From: Aquincola tertiaricarbonis
GTDB lineage: Bacteria; Pseudomonadota; Gammaproteobacteria; Burkholderiales; Burkholderiaceae_C
Reading direction: 5' to 3'
Assembly: GCF_000969605.1 (NCBI RefSeq)
Contig: NZ_JZUE01000004.1
Location: 124,001 to 188,000 of the forward strand
DNA: 64,000 nt
Each line of letters starts with the position of its first letter. The first letter of the stretch is position 1. A model generated the notes under the pieces. That model saw nothing but the letters and a program-made list of their open reading frames with translations, did not search any database and was not told the DNA's origin. Below, one piece after another: positions 53,763 through 63,655 of this stretch. The position numbers and the translations under genes were made by a program.

Positions 53763-55901
53763 ATGGCCACCCGCAAGCCCGCGATGCCCGCCACCCCCAC
53801 GCCTGCCCGCCGCCGCAGCGGCCCCGGCGCCTCGCCCACCCGACCCGAGGTGGGCCAGGGGGGTGAGACCCACCAGACGGCCGCGGCCGGGCAGGCGGTG
53901 CTCACCAGCAACCAGGGCCTGGCGATTGCGGACAACCAGAACTCGCTGCACGGTGGCCAGCGTGGCCCCACGCTGCTGGAAGACTTCCTGCTGCGCGAGA
54001 AGATCACCCACTTCGACCATGAGCGCATTCCCGAGCGCATCGTGCATGCGCGCGGCTCGGCAGCGCATGGCTATTTCGAATGCCTGCGCGACTGCAGCGA
54101 ATGGACCCGGGCCAGCTTCCTCGCCAAGCCGAAGAAGCGCACGCCGGTGTTCACCCGCTTTTCCACCGTGGCCGGCGGTGCCGGCTCGGTGGACACGCCG
54201 CGCGACGTGCGTGGCTTCGCGGTCAAGTTCTACACCGACGAAGGCAACTTCGACCTGGTGGGCAACAACATCCCGGTCTTCTTCATCCAGGACGCGATCA
54301 AGTTCCCCGACCTGATCCATGCGGTGAAGATGGAGCCGGACCGCGGCTTCCCGCAGGCGGCTTCGGCGCACGACACCTTCTGGGACTTCGTCTCGCTGAT
54401 GCCCGAGAGCATGCACATGATCATGTGGGCGATGAGCGACCGCACCATCCCGCGCTCGCTGCGCATGATCGACGGCTTCGGCGTGCACACCTTCCGGCTG
54501 GTGAACGCGGCGGGCGAATGGCGCTTCGTCAAGTTCCACTGGCGCGCCGGCCTGGGCGTGGAATCCACCACCTGGGACGAGGCGGTGAAGATCGCCGGTG
54601 CGGACACCGACTACCACCGCCGCGACCTCTGGGAAGCCATCGAGCGTGGCGACTTCCCGACCTGGGAGCTGGGCCTGCAGGTGTTCGACCAGGCCACCGC
54701 CGACAGCCTGCCCTTCGACGTGCTGGACTCCACCAAGGTGATTCCGGAGGAGATCGTGCCGATCGAGGTGGTGGGCCGCATGGTGCTGGACCGCAACCCG
54801 GCCAACTTCTTCGCCGAGACCGAGCAGGTGGCCTTCTGCCCCAGCCATTTAGTGCCGGGCCTGGACTTCAGCAACGACCCGCTGCTGCAGGGCCGGCTCC
54901 ATTCGTACCTGGACACCCAGCTCTCGCGCCTGGGCACGCCCAACTTCCACCAGCTGCCGATCAACCAGCCGCGCAATGCCTTCGCCAACTTCCAGCGCGA
55001 CGGCCAGATGCAGATGCGGGTGCCCACCGGCCGCGTGGCCTACGAGCCCAATTCGCTGGGCGCCGGCGGCCCGCGTGAATCGCCGGAACGGGGCTTCAAC
55101 AGCCTGGCCCTGGCCGAGACCGGACCGAAGCAGCGGCTGCGCCCGGAGAGCTTCGCCGACCACTATTCGCAGGCGCGGCTGTTCTTCCGCTCGATGACGG
55201 CCACCGAGCAGAACCACATGATCAATGCGCTGGGCTTCGAGCTGGGCAAGGTGGAGACGGGTGCCATCCGCGACCGCGTGCTGTCGCACCTGGTGCTGGT
55301 GGACGAGACGCTGGCCCAGGGCGTGGCCGACAAGCTGGGGGTGCAGCCCGCGGCCATCTCGCGCGCCACCCCGGCCCGCCCGCCGCAGGACCTGCCGCCC
55401 TCCCCCGCGCTGAGCCAGGTGGCCAGCCGCGCCGGTACCTTGAAGGGCCGCCACCTGGCGATGCTGGTGGCCGAGGGCGCCGACCCCGAGCTGGTGAGCA
55501 CCGCCAGGCAGGCGCTGGAAAAGGCACGGGCCCGCGTGTCCATCATTGCCGAGAAGATCGAAGGCGTGAGCCTGGCCGACGGCACGCTGCTGAAGCCTGA
55601 TGGCGCGCTGGCCGCATCGCCGTCCTGCCTGTTCGGCGCGGTGATCGTGGTGGGCGGCCAGCAAGGCATCGAGCCGCTGCTGGGCCACCCCGCCGCGCTG
55701 GACTTCCTGCGCGACGCCTGGCGCCACCTGAAGGCCATCGGCCTGGACGCCGCCGGCCAGCGACTGGCCCAGGCCGCGGGCATCGGCAGCGACGAGGCGG
55801 TGCTGCCGCTGTCGGACCGCAAGGCCATGGCCAAGTACCTGAAGATGGCCGGCGCCGGGAAGTACTTTGCGCGGGAGGGGCAGCCGGGGACGGATGCCTG
55901 A
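53763..55901 (+). CDS. katE: Large-subunit monofunctional catalase (HPII type)
   Basis: 712 residues, the long clade-2 catalase form. The distal heme-pocket histidine is His95 ([13 protein letters not shown]), the [11 protein letters not shown] motif lies near 167-177, and the proximal heme ligand is Tyr382 ([14 protein letters not shown]). A C-terminal flavodoxin/DJ-1-like domain (about 560-700: [38 protein letters not shown]) is typical of HPII. It decomposes hydrogen peroxide in the cytoplasm. AAGGAC precedes the ATG at 53763. The longer frame from 53712 crosses the terminator hairpin and is rejected. Confidence 0.96.
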   Translation: MATRKPAMPATPTPARRRSGPGASPTRPEVGQGGETHQTAAAGQAVLTSNQGLAIADNQNSLHGGQRGPTLLEDFLLREKITHFDHERIPERIVHARGSAAHGYFECLRDCSEWTRASFLAKPKKRTPVFTRFSTVAGGAGSVDTPRDVRGFAVKFYTDEGNFDLVGNNIPVFFIQDAIKFPDLIHAVKMEPDRGFPQAASAHDTFWDFVSLMPESMHMIMWAMSDRTIPRSLRMIDGFGVHTFRLVNAAGEWRFVKFHWRAGLGVESTTWDEAVKIAGADTDYHRRDLWEAIERGDFPTWELGLQVFDQATADSLPFDVLDSTKVIPEEIVPIEVVGRMVLDRNPANFFAETEQVAFCPSHLVPGLDFSNDPLLQGRLHSYLDTQLSRLGTPNFHQLPINQPRNAFANFQRDGQMQMRVPTGRVAYEPNSLGAGGPRESPERGFNSLALAETGPKQRLRPESFADHYSQARLFFRSMTATEQNHMINALGFELGKVETGAIRDRVLSHLVLVDETLAQGVADKLGVQPAAISRATPARPPQDLPPSPALSQVASRAGTLKGRHLAMLVAEGADPELVSTARQALEKARARVSIIAEKIEGVSLADGTLLKPDGALAASPSCLFGAVIVVGGQQGIEPLLGHPAALDFLRDAWRHLKAIGLDAAGQRLAQAAGIGSDEAVLPLSDRKAMAKYLKMAGAGKYFAREGQPGTDA

Positions 55902-55934
55902 GGGCACGGCAGGCCCGCCGCGCAGCGGGTGAAC

Positions 55935-56861
55935 TCAGGCGGCCGGGCCGAAACGCGGATCGGCCGCCATCCGCGCCTGCAGGAAATCCAGCACCACCCG
56001 CACCCGCGATGGCAGGCGGCCGGCCTTGCCGAGGTAGACCGCATGCAGCGGGGCGCTGTCGCCGGGGTTGTGCTTCTCCAGCACCGGCAGCAGCCGACCG
56101 GCGTCGATGTCGGCCTGCACCTGGTAGCGCGACAGCCTGACCAGGCCGGCGCCGGCCACCGCCAGCTGGCGCAGCGTCTCGCCGTCGCCGGCGCGCACGT
56201 TGCCCTGCACCGGCACCTCCACCACCTGGCCACCCACGCGCAGCGGCCAGTCGGGCACGCGGCGGCGGTAGCTGAAGTCCAGCCGCTGGTGCTTCAACAG
56301 GTCCTGCGGCTTGCGCGGCATGCCCTGGCGCGCCAGGTAGTCGGGCGAGCCCACGATGACCAGCCGCGTCTCGCCCAGCTTGCGGGCCACCAGGTCGGAC
56401 GAGGGCAGCGGCCCCCAGCGGATGGCGATGTCGGCCCGCTCGTCCATCAGGTCCACCACGCGGTCGGTGAGCACGATGTCCAGCTGCACCTGCGGATGCT
56501 CCCGCATGAAATCGGGCACCAGCGGCACCAGCACCTGCATGCCCACCGCCACGCTGGTGTTGATGCTCACCCGCCCGCGCGGCGCGGCATCGGCGGTGGC
56601 GCTGCGCTCGGCCTCGTCGATGTCGGCCAGCACCCGCACGCTGCGCTCGTAGAACTGCTGGCCCTCGGGCGTCAGCTGCAGCTTGCGCGTGGACCGGTGC
56701 ACCAGCTGCACGCCCAGCCGCGCCTCCAGCCGGCTGACGAGCTTGCTCACGGCCGAAGGCGTCATGCCCATCCCGCGGGCGGCGGCGGAGAAGCCGCCGC
56801 GCTCGAACACCTGCACGAACACTTCCATCTCGCCGGAGCGGTTGACCTCGATGCGGGGCAT
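55935..56861 (-). CDS. LysR family transcriptional regulator
   Basis: 308 residues. An N-terminal winged HTH (about 10-70: VFERGGFSAAARGMGMTPSAVSKLVSRLEARLGVQLVHRSTRKLQLT) is followed by a LysR substrate-binding domain from about 95 (GRVSINTSVAVGMQVLVPLVPDFMREHPQVQLDI). It diverges from an aldo/keto reductase gene with 117 bases between them, the usual arrangement for a LysR gene and its target. It ends convergently 33 bases from katE, which it need not control. Confidence 0.93.
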   Translation of the reverse strand: MPRIEVNRSGEMEVFVQVFERGGFSAAARGMGMTPSAVSKLVSRLEARLGVQLVHRSTRKLQLTPEGQQFYERSVRVLADIDEAERSATADAAPRGRVSINTSVAVGMQVLVPLVPDFMREHPQVQLDIVLTDRVVDLMDERADIAIRWGPLPSSDLVARKLGETRLVIVGSPDYLARQGMPRKPQDLLKHQRLDFSYRRRVPDWPLRVGGQVVEVPVQGNVRAGDGETLRQLAVAGAGLVRLSRYQVQADIDAGRLLPVLEKHNPGDSAPLHAVYLGKAGRLPSRVRVVLDFLQARMAADPRFGPAA

Positions 56862-56889
56862 GGCGGTGGTGCGTGGGCTTGTGACTTCA

Positions 56890-56903
56890 ACGCACAGCTG
56901 CGT
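56890..56903. promoter_or_regulatory. Possible LysR operator, inverted repeat ACGCA-N4-TGCGT
   Basis: Five-base arms with a 4-base centre, in the divergent region between the LysR gene and the aldo/keto reductase gene. Short, so weak evidence. Confidence 0.3.
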
Positions 56904-56978
56904 GTAAGGGCGGCATTCTAGTCAACGATATCCATCGCCGGCACAGTGGCTGCATCGCATCCAACGCAAAGGCATCGC

Positions 56979-58037
56979 ATGGAACACCGCCCTCTCGGCC
57001 GCTCCGGCTTTCACGTGCCGGCCCTGGGCTTTGGCGCCGGCACCTTCGGTGGCCAGGGCCCGCTGTTCAGCGCCTGGGGCCGCACCGACGCAGCGGCCGC
57101 GCGCCGCATCGTCGACATCTGCCTGGAGGCCGGCGTCCACCTGTTCGACACCGCCGACGTGTACTCCGATGGCGCCTCCGAAACCATCCTGGGCCAGGCG
57201 CTCAAGGGCCGGCGGCACCAGGCCATCGTCTCCACCAAGCTGGCGCTGCGCAGCGGGCCGGGGCCCAACGACGTGGGCAGCTCGCGCCACCACCTGATCG
57301 AAGGCGTGCATGCGGCGCTGGCCCGCCTGGGCACCGACCACATCGACCTGCTGCAGCTGCATGCGGTGGACGCGATGACGCCGGTGGAACAGGTGCTGCG
57401 CACGCTGGACGACCTGGTGCGCGCCGGCAAGGTGCGCTACATCGGCGCCTCCAACTTCCCGGCCTGGCAGCTGATGAAGTCGCTGGCCGCGGCAGACCGC
57501 CTGGGGCTGGAGCGCCACGTGGCCCACCAGGCCTATTACTCCCTGGTCGGCCGCGACTACGAGCATGAGCTGATGCCGCTGGCGCTGGACCAGGGCGTGG
57601 GCGCCATCGTGTGGAGCCCGCTGGGCTGGGGCCGCCTCACCGGCCGGCTGCGCCGCGGCCAGCCCTGGCCTGCCGGCAGCCGGCTGCACCAGACGGCCGC
57701 CTTCGCCCCGCCGGTGGACGACGAGCGGCTGTACCGCGTGATCGACGCAATGGACCAGGTGGCCGCCGACACCGGCCGCACGCTGCCGCAGATCGCGATC
57801 AACTGGCTGCTGCAGCGGCCCAGCGTGGCCTGCGTGCTGATCGGCGCGCGCGACGAGGCGCAGCTGCGGCAGAACCTGGGTGCACTGGGCTGGCAGCTGG
57901 ACGCCGGGCACATGGCGCTGCTGGATGCGGCCAGCGCCACCACGCCGCCCTACCCCGCCTATCCCTACTGGAATGGCCAGTTCGCCGAACGCCATCCGCC
58001 GCCGGTGGCCGCCGTCATGCCGCCTGCCAGGCCATGA
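56979..58037 (+). CDS. Aldo/keto reductase
   Basis: 352 residues of TIM-barrel AKR type. The conserved N-terminal MEHRPLGRSGFHVPALGFGAGTFGG is followed by the catalytic tetrad: Asp and Tyr in LFDTADVYSDG, Lys in IVSTKLALR, His in DLLQLHAVD. Later motifs are IGASNFPAWQL and VLIGARDEAQLRQNL. It reduces aldehydes or ketones with NADPH; the physiological substrate is unknown. The ATG at 56979 starts the family's conserved first strand. Its divergent neighbour is a LysR regulator. The 3' end overlaps the convergent methyltransferase gene by 23 bases. Confidence 0.93.
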   Translation: MEHRPLGRSGFHVPALGFGAGTFGGQGPLFSAWGRTDAAAARRIVDICLEAGVHLFDTADVYSDGASETILGQALKGRRHQAIVSTKLALRSGPGPNDVGSSRHHLIEGVHAALARLGTDHIDLLQLHAVDAMTPVEQVLRTLDDLVRAGKVRYIGASNFPAWQLMKSLAAADRLGLERHVAHQAYYSLVGRDYEHELMPLALDQGVGAIVWSPLGWGRLTGRLRRGQPWPAGSRLHQTAAFAPPVDDERLYRVIDAMDQVAADTGRTLPQIAINWLLQRPSVACVLIGARDEAQLRQNLGALGWQLDAGHMALLDAASATTPPYPAYPYWNGQFAERHPPPVAAVMPPARP

Positions 58038-58932
58038 CCTTCAATGCCCGTTCGGCCGACATGTCGCCGAACGCCGCCGGATGGGCCACCCGCTCGACGA
58101 AACGCAGTTCCGGTGCCTCGGCCTGCACCACCTCGTGCAGGAACTGGCTGCCCAGCTTGGGCGTGTTCAGGCACAGCAGCGCCAGGCCGCCCGGCGCCAG
58201 CAGCTCGGGCAGGCGGCGCACCAGCCGCGGGTAGTCCTTGGGGGCCATGAAGCTGCCCTTCTGGTGGCTGGGCGGATCGGCCACGATCAGGTCATAGGGC
58301 CCGCCCCGGCGCAGCCGGCCCCAGGAGGCGAAGACGTCGTGCGGCAGGAAGCCCGCGCCCGAGTCCAGCCCGTTGAGCCGGTGGTTGCGCTGGCCGATGG
58401 CCAGGGCGCCGCCGGCCATGTCGATGTTGCTCACCGAGCCGGCGCCAGCCTGCAAGGCCGCCACCGAGAAGGCGCAGGTGTAGGCGAACAGGTTCAGCAC
58501 CCGGCCGCCGGGCCGCCCCGCCGCCCACCGCCGCACCCAGCGACGGCCCTCGGCCATGTCGAGGAACAAGCCGTGGTTCTGGCCGCGCAGCAGGTGCACC
58601 AGGAAGCGGGCGCCGTCCTCCTGCACCACATGCTCGTCGGGCACGCTGCCGGCCATCAGCCGGTTGCTGGCGCAGGTCTCGTCGCGCTGCTGGAACACCC
58701 AGTTCAGCGGCTCGCCCGGGGCCACCTGCTGCCAGCGTGCGGCCAGCGCATCGCCCACGGCCTGCAGTTGCCCATCCGTGGCCGGGGCGAAGCTGGTGAG
58801 CAGCCAGACCGGCGGATAGGCGTCCAGCGTCCACTGCTCGCAGCCGGGATGCAGGCCGCCGCGGCCATGGAACAGGCGGCCGGCTTCGCTGGGGCGCGGC
58901 AGGATGGCGATGGTGTCGAGCAGGGCTTGCAT
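58015..58932 (-). CDS. RlmI/RlmK-like SAM-dependent RNA methyltransferase
   Basis: 305 residues. Central motif HGLFLDMAEGRRWV is the family's G-x-F-L-D-x(5)-R equivalent. It is followed by SAM motif RVLNLFAYTCAFSVAALQAGA, SNIDMAGGALAIGQRNHRLNGL and the catalytic-site-like LIVADPPSHQKGSF. This layout matches rRNA large-subunit methyltransferases of the RlmI/RlmK type, though the N-terminal PUA domain is absent and the N-terminus is shorter. The exact RNA target is not determined. The ATG at 58932 is chosen because the long upstream extension has no domain. Confidence 0.85.
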   Translation of the reverse strand: MQALLDTIAILPRPSEAGRLFHGRGGLHPGCEQWTLDAYPPVWLLTSFAPATDGQLQAVGDALAARWQQVAPGEPLNWVFQQRDETCASNRLMAGSVPDEHVVQEDGARFLVHLLRGQNHGLFLDMAEGRRWVRRWAAGRPGGRVLNLFAYTCAFSVAALQAGAGSVSNIDMAGGALAIGQRNHRLNGLDSGAGFLPHDVFASWGRLRRGGPYDLIVADPPSHQKGSFMAPKDYPRLVRRLPELLAPGGLALLCLNTPKLGSQFLHEVVQAEAPELRFVERVAHPAAFGDMSAERALKVMAWQAA

Positions 58933-59110
58933 GCGGCGTGGGGAACGGGGGTGCGCGAGTGTAGGCAGCGCATGGGCAGCCGCTTCATCCGCACGCACGT
59001 GCGCAGGCGGCGCCGTCGGCCCGCGGGCTGCCGGCTGTCCTACACCACGCGAACCCGCCAGCGTTTGCAATGGAGCCAACGTGGCAGGGCGCCGCGGTCG
59101 GAGGTCGATG

Positions 59111-59425
59111 ATGGTTCGAATCACTGTCTTGCTGGCTGCGGCATGCCTGGCCAGCGCGGGTGCTGCGGCACAGACCAACGACCTGGTGGCCTACCAGGGC
59201 ACCAATGCCATCCGGCTCACCGACACAGCCTGCACCGATGCCGCCGTGCTCGAGCGCATCGAGCCCGAGGCCCGGCCCTATTTCCGCCAGGCCCGCGCCA
59301 CGGTGGACGGCAAGTCCTACCGCGCCTGCTGGGGCGCGCTGCCCATGGCGGTGGTGCTGGTGTACGAGGACGGCGACCAGGGCATGCTGCCGCTGAGCGC
59401 GCTGCAGAAGCCGGTGGACATCTGA
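59111..59425 (+). CDS. Small exported hypothetical protein
   Basis: 104 residues. The signal peptide (VRITVLLAAACLASAGAAAQ) ends near residue 20. The ~84-residue mature domain carries two cysteines (DTACTD and YRACWG) that could pair, and ends LPLSALQKPVDI. I recognise no family. Of the tandem ATGs at 59108 and 59111, the second is six bases from GGAGG and is preferred. It ends 10 bases from the convergent trehalose synthase-like gene. Confidence 0.75.
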   Translation: MVRITVLLAAACLASAGAAAQTNDLVAYQGTNAIRLTDTACTDAAVLERIEPEARPYFRQARATVDGKSYRACWGALPMAVVLVYEDGDQGMLPLSALQKPVDI

Positions 59426-59435
59426 GGCAGCGGCC

Positions 59436-61082
59436 TCAGTCCTGCTGCGTGCGCAGCAGCCAGCGATAGCCGAAGGGCTCCAGGTCGATGGTGTAGTGGC
59501 CATCGGCCTGCACTGCGAAGCGACGGCCGGCCAGCACGTCTTCCAGCTGCGCGGGCGGTCGGCCTTCTTCCGGCGCGGCCACGGGCAGGCTGTAGCGGAT
59601 GCGCTTGCGGCTGAAGTTGTGCACCGCGAACACGGTGGTGCGGCCGTCGTCGCAGCGGTGGGCCAGCAGCTCGTCGCGGCCGGTGTCGATGAAGCTGCAG
59701 TCGCCCATGCCAAAGGTGGCGCACTCCTTGCGCCGGCGGGTCATGCGCTCCAGCCAGTTCAGCAAGGAGTTGGGGTCCTGTCGCTGGCGCTCCACGTTGA
59801 GGGTGGGGTAGCCGAATTCACCGTCGGCGATGACGGGCAGCGAGAGCTGGTCCGCCGGCGCCGACGAGAAGCCGCCGTTGGGCAGGTCGTTCCACTGCAT
59901 CGGCGTGCGCACGCTCCAGCGGTCGGGCAGGCCCAGGTCGTCGCCCATGCCGATCTCGTCGCCATAGCGCAGCACCGGCGTGCCGGGCAGCGTGAGCATC
60001 AGGCTGTGCGCCATTTCCAGCCGCCGGCGGTCGTTGCCCAGCATCGGCGCCAGCCGGCGGCGCAGGCCGCGGCCGTAGAGCTGCATGTCGGCATCGGGCC
60101 CGAAGGCCTTGAACACCTCGGCGCGCTGCGCATCGGTCAGCCGGCCCAGGTCCAGCTCGTCATGGCTGCGCAGGAAGTTGTTCCACTGGCACCAGGCCGG
60201 CAGCGGCGGCAGCTGCTCCCAGGCTTCACGCACCGGCGTGGCCTGCTCGCGCGCAAAGGCCAGGAACATGTGCTGGTTGAGCCAGAAGTTGAACGACATG
60301 TGGATCTTGTCGCCATCGCCGAAGTAGTCGGGCACCTCCTCCGGCGGCAGGTTGGCCTCGGCCATCAGGCAGACGTCGCCGGCCAGCGTCTGCACATGCT
60401 GGCGCAGCTCGCGCAGGTAGTCGTGCGGATCGATGCGGCCTTCGGTGGGCAGGTTCTTCAGCTCCAGCAGGAAGGGCAGCGCATCGATGCGGAAACCCGT
60501 GACGCCCATCTGCAGCCAGAAGCCGGTGATCTTCTCGATCTCGCGCCGCACCGCGGGGTTGCTGATGTTCAGCTCGGCCTGGTGGCCGTAGAAGCGGTGG
60601 AAATAGAAGGCCTTGGCCTCAGGGTCCCAGGTCCAGGTGGTCACCTGCTCGCCGGGAAACACCGTGCCCTCGGCCGCGTCCTCGGGCTTGGTGTCCGACC
60701 ACACGTAGAAGTCCCGGTAGGGCGAGTTGGCATCGCTGCGCGCGGCCTGGAACCACGGGTGGTCGATGGAGGTGTGGTTGACCACCAGGTCGATCATCAC
60801 GCGGATGCCCTTGTTGCGGGCGCAGCGGGTGAACTCGACGAAGTCGCCCAGCGTGCCCAGCCGAGGGTCCACGGCGTAGTAGTCGGTGATGTCATAGCCG
60901 TTGTCGCGCATCGGCGAGGGATGGAAGGGCTGCAGCCACACGCAGTCCACGTTCAGGCCGGCCAGGTACTGCAGCTTGGCCGTCAGGCCCTGGAAGTCGC
61001 CGATGCCATCGCCATTGCCGTCGGCAAAGGTCTTCACGTCCAGGCAGTACAGCAGCGCGTTCTTGTACCAGTGCTCAGCCAT
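59436..61082 (-). CDS. Trehalose synthase-like alpha-amylase family (GH13) enzyme
   Basis: 548 residues. GH13 motifs are in order: DGNGDGIGDFQGL, DLVVNHTS, GFRIDALPF with nucleophile Asp200, LMAEANLPPEE with acid/base Glu242, and RSHDELDL with Asp308. The overall length and N-terminus (HWYKNALLYCLDVKTFAD) match trehalose synthases, which interconvert maltose and trehalose, rather than secreted amylases; there is no signal peptide. Related alpha-glucosidase specificities are possible. Its start lies within the last eight bases of the glycogen-debranching gene, so the two are coupled. Confidence 0.87.
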   Translation of the reverse strand: MAEHWYKNALLYCLDVKTFADGNGDGIGDFQGLTAKLQYLAGLNVDCVWLQPFHPSPMRDNGYDITDYYAVDPRLGTLGDFVEFTRCARNKGIRVMIDLVVNHTSIDHPWFQAARSDANSPYRDFYVWSDTKPEDAAEGTVFPGEQVTTWTWDPEAKAFYFHRFYGHQAELNISNPAVRREIEKITGFWLQMGVTGFRIDALPFLLELKNLPTEGRIDPHDYLRELRQHVQTLAGDVCLMAEANLPPEEVPDYFGDGDKIHMSFNFWLNQHMFLAFAREQATPVREAWEQLPPLPAWCQWNNFLRSHDELDLGRLTDAQRAEVFKAFGPDADMQLYGRGLRRRLAPMLGNDRRRLEMAHSLMLTLPGTPVLRYGDEIGMGDDLGLPDRWSVRTPMQWNDLPNGGFSSAPADQLSLPVIADGEFGYPTLNVERQRQDPNSLLNWLERMTRRRKECATFGMGDCSFIDTGRDELLAHRCDDGRTTVFAVHNFSRKRIRYSLPVAAPEEGRPPAQLEDVLAGRRFAVQADGHYTIDLEPFGYRWLLRTQQD

Positions 61083-63093
61083 GGTCGGCTTCCTCCTCGG
61101 GCAGGTTGTCTAGACAGGCTGTCGGCCGGGTGGCCTGCCAGGCGCGCAGCAGCTCGGCCACGCTCCAGGCCTGGGCGATGCAGCCGCCCGGGTGGTGCGG
61201 CGCCTGGGCATCGAACACCTCGCTCACCTGGCCGATGCCGGCCTGTCGCAGGTGGGCCGGGAGCGCATCGAGGAAGCCGCGGGCCGCCGGCACGTCGCCA
61301 TGCGCGCGCAGCCAGCCATCGACGAAATGCCCCAGCAGCCAGGGCCACACGGTGCCCTGGTGGTAGGCGCCGTCGCGCGATCGCAGGTCGCCCTGGTAGT
61401 GCGGCCGGTAGGCCGGCTCGCGCGGGCCCAGGGTGCGCAGGCCCATGGGCGTCAGCAGCTCGGCGCGCACCGCCTGCAGCACTGCCGGCCAGTGGCGCCG
61501 TTCCAGCACCGGGTAGGTGAGCGACAGGCTGAACACCTGGTTGGGCCGCAGGCTGGCATCGTCGGGCGCCGCAGGATCGGGGCCGTCCACCACGTCCAGC
61601 AGGTGGCCATGCGGGGCCGACCAGAAGCGGCGGTTGAAGCTGGTGCCGGTGCGGTCGGCCAGGTCGTCGAAGCCGTCGTCGGGCTGCTCGAAGCGCTGCG
61701 CCCAGGCGGCCATCAGGCGCAGCGCGTTGAACCACAGCGCCTGGATCTCCACCGGCTTGCCGCGCCGCGGCGTCACCACCCAGCCGTCCATCTTGGCGTC
61801 CATCCAGGTGAGCTGGTAGCCGTCGGCCGCGGCGCGCAGCAGGCCGTCCTGCGGGTCCATGCCGATGCCGTAGTGGGTGCCCCGGACATGGTGGCGGATC
61901 ACCTCGCGCAGTGCCGGGAACAGCTCGGGCACCAGGGTGTCGTCGCCGCTGCGCAGGGTGTAGCGGTCCAGCGCATGAAAGAACCACAGCGTGGCATCCA
62001 CCGTGTGGTAAAGCGCCTGCCGCCCGCCTTCAGGGAAGAGGTTGGGCAGCAGCCCGTCGCGGATGTAGCCGGCGAAGGTATGCAGGATGGCCCGCGCCTC
62101 GGCATGGCGGCCGGTGCACAGCGTCAGGCCCTCCAGCGAGATCATGGTGTCGCGGCCCCAGTCGTTGAACCAGTGGTAGCCGGCCATCACCGAGCGGAAG
62201 CTGCCGTCGGCCTCCTCGGCGCGGCTGCCGGGCTGCACGATGAAGGCATCGGCGGCCAGTACCAGGCGAGCCTCGATGTCCTCCTCCTGCTCGGCCAGGC
62301 CGGCGGTGGCCAGCAGCAGCAGCTGGCGGTCGCGCTCGGCCTGCAGCAGCGCCTGCGGCTCGGCCAGCGGTGCATCGCCCGCCATCGTGGCCTGCAGCGC
62401 CACCGCCTGGCCCGCGGCCAGCTGCAGCGTCCAGTGGCCGGGGCTGTGCTGGTGCTCGGTGTGGTCGTAGCCGCGCTCGGCCTCCATGCTGAAGTGGCAA
62501 TGGCGGTCGATCAGCGGATCGGCGGTGAAGGCGGCGCCGGGCGCCAGCGGCTGCAGCTGCAGGTCGGCACCGCCGCAGCCCAGCGCCACCTGCAGGCCGC
62601 CGCCGGCCACGGTGCGGGCCTGCCAGGCCGGCACTTCATCGGGCTGCAGCGCCGCGTCCTGGCGGCGTGCGGCGATGAAGGGGCGCAGCAGCAGCCGGCA
62701 GGGCGCGCCTTCCACCAGCTGCCAGCGCACCACCACCGCATGGCGGCCATGCGGCATCACCACGCGGCGCTCGATCACGCGGCCGGGCAGCTCGAAGCGC
62801 CACACCGGCAGCGTGCCTTCCAGCCGGAACTGCGCCAGGTGCGCGCCCAGCTGCCAGGCGCCCTCGTCGCTCACCACGCTGTCGTCCAGCCGGGGCAGCA
62901 GCACATGGCGGCCGCGCGGCTCGCTCAGGTTGGGCACGAACCAGCCGTGGTAGCGCAGGGTGGCGGCGCCCGCCACCGGGCCCGAGGCATATCCGCCCAG
63001 GCCGTTGGTCACCAGCCACTCCTGGCCACTGAAATCCGTATGTCCTTCGGGGGATGCGGTGCGCAGCGCAAGCGTGGGTAATCGACGAGGCAT
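61075..63093 (-). CDS. Glycogen debranching enzyme (amylo-alpha-1,6-glucosidase type)
   Basis: 672 residues. The N-terminal GDE_N-type domain (about 15-280: [25 protein letters not shown]) is followed by an (alpha/alpha)6 catalytic domain with the conserved [55 protein letters not shown] and [13 protein letters not shown]. It removes alpha-1,6 branches from glycogen-like polymers. Coupled to the trehalose synthase-like gene by an eight-base overlap, it fits a glycogen-trehalose conversion unit. No strong Shine-Dalgarno; 63093 is the first ATG before the conserved region. Confidence 0.9.
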   Translation of the reverse strand: MPRRLPTLALRTASPEGHTDFSGQEWLVTNGLGGYASGPVAGAATLRYHGWFVPNLSEPRGRHVLLPRLDDSVVSDEGAWQLGAHLAQFRLEGTLPVWRFELPGRVIERRVVMPHGRHAVVVRWQLVEGAPCRLLLRPFIAARRQDAALQPDEVPAWQARTVAGGGLQVALGCGGADLQLQPLAPGAAFTADPLIDRHCHFSMEAERGYDHTEHQHSPGHWTLQLAAGQAVALQATMAGDAPLAEPQALLQAERDRQLLLLATAGLAEQEEDIEARLVLAADAFIVQPGSRAEEADGSFRSVMAGYHWFNDWGRDTMISLEGLTLCTGRHAEARAILHTFAGYIRDGLLPNLFPEGGRQALYHTVDATLWFFHALDRYTLRSGDDTLVPELFPALREVIRHHVRGTHYGIGMDPQDGLLRAAADGYQLTWMDAKMDGWVVTPRRGKPVEIQALWFNALRLMAAWAQRFEQPDDGFDDLADRTGTSFNRRFWSAPHGHLLDVVDGPDPAAPDDASLRPNQVFSLSLTYPVLERRHWPAVLQAVRAELLTPMGLRTLGPREPAYRPHYQGDLRSRDGAYHQGTVWPWLLGHFVDGWLRAHGDVPAARGFLDALPAHLRQAGIGQVSEVFDAQAPHHPGGCIAQAWSVAELLRAWQATRPTACLDNLPEEEADHG

Positions 63094-63192
63094 GATGCTG
63101 ACAAGGTGGCGGACGCAGCGCCTTTGGCACGCGCCATGCCCGCTGCGGACCCGCCAGCCCCTTCGCAACCCATCGACGATCCGAGAACCTCC

Positions 63193-63654
63193 ATGCCCAC
63201 ACTCGACATCAACGGCCAGCAGCGCGCACTGGACGTCACCGACGACATGCCCCTGCTCTGGGCCGTGCGCGACGTCGCCGGCCTCACCGGCACCAAGTTT
63301 GGCTGCGGCATCGCCATGTGCGGTGCCTGCACCGTGCACATCGACAGCGAGGCCGTGCGCTCCTGCGTCACGCCGGTGGCCGCGGCCAACGGCAAGCGCG
63401 TGGTCACCATCGAGGCGATGGAGCAGGACCCGGTGGGCCGCCGGGTGCAGGCCGCCTGGCGCGAGCTGGACGTGGTGCAGTGCGGCTACTGCCAGTCGGG
63501 CCAGGTGATGCAGGCCACCGCCCTGCTGCGCAGCAATCCCAACCCCAGCGATGCCGACATCGATGCCGCGATGAGCGGCAATGTGTGCCGCTGCGGCACC
63601 TACAACCGCATTCGCGCCGCGATCAAGCTGGCCGCTTCGCGCAAGGGAGCCTGA
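63193..63654 (+). CDS. (2Fe-2S)-binding small subunit of a molybdenum hydroxylase (IorA-like)
   Basis: 153 residues. A plant-ferredoxin-type cluster is bound by Cys38, Cys43, Cys46 and Cys58 (CGIAMCGAC). A second cluster is bound by Cys97, Cys100, Cys132 and Cys134 (CGYCQSG, CRCGTY). This is the small electron-transfer subunit of xanthine dehydrogenase-family enzymes, most like isoquinoline 1-oxidoreductase alpha. The large subunit begins two bases after its stop. The ATG at 63193 starts the conserved ferredoxin strand. Confidence 0.93.
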   Translation: MPTLDINGQQRALDVTDDMPLLWAVRDVAGLTGTKFGCGIAMCGACTVHIDSEAVRSCVTPVAAANGKRVVTIEAMEQDPVGRRVQAAWRELDVVQCGYCQSGQVMQATALLRSNPNPSDADIDAAMSGNVCRCGTYNRIRAAIKLAASRKGA

Positions 63655-63655
63655 G

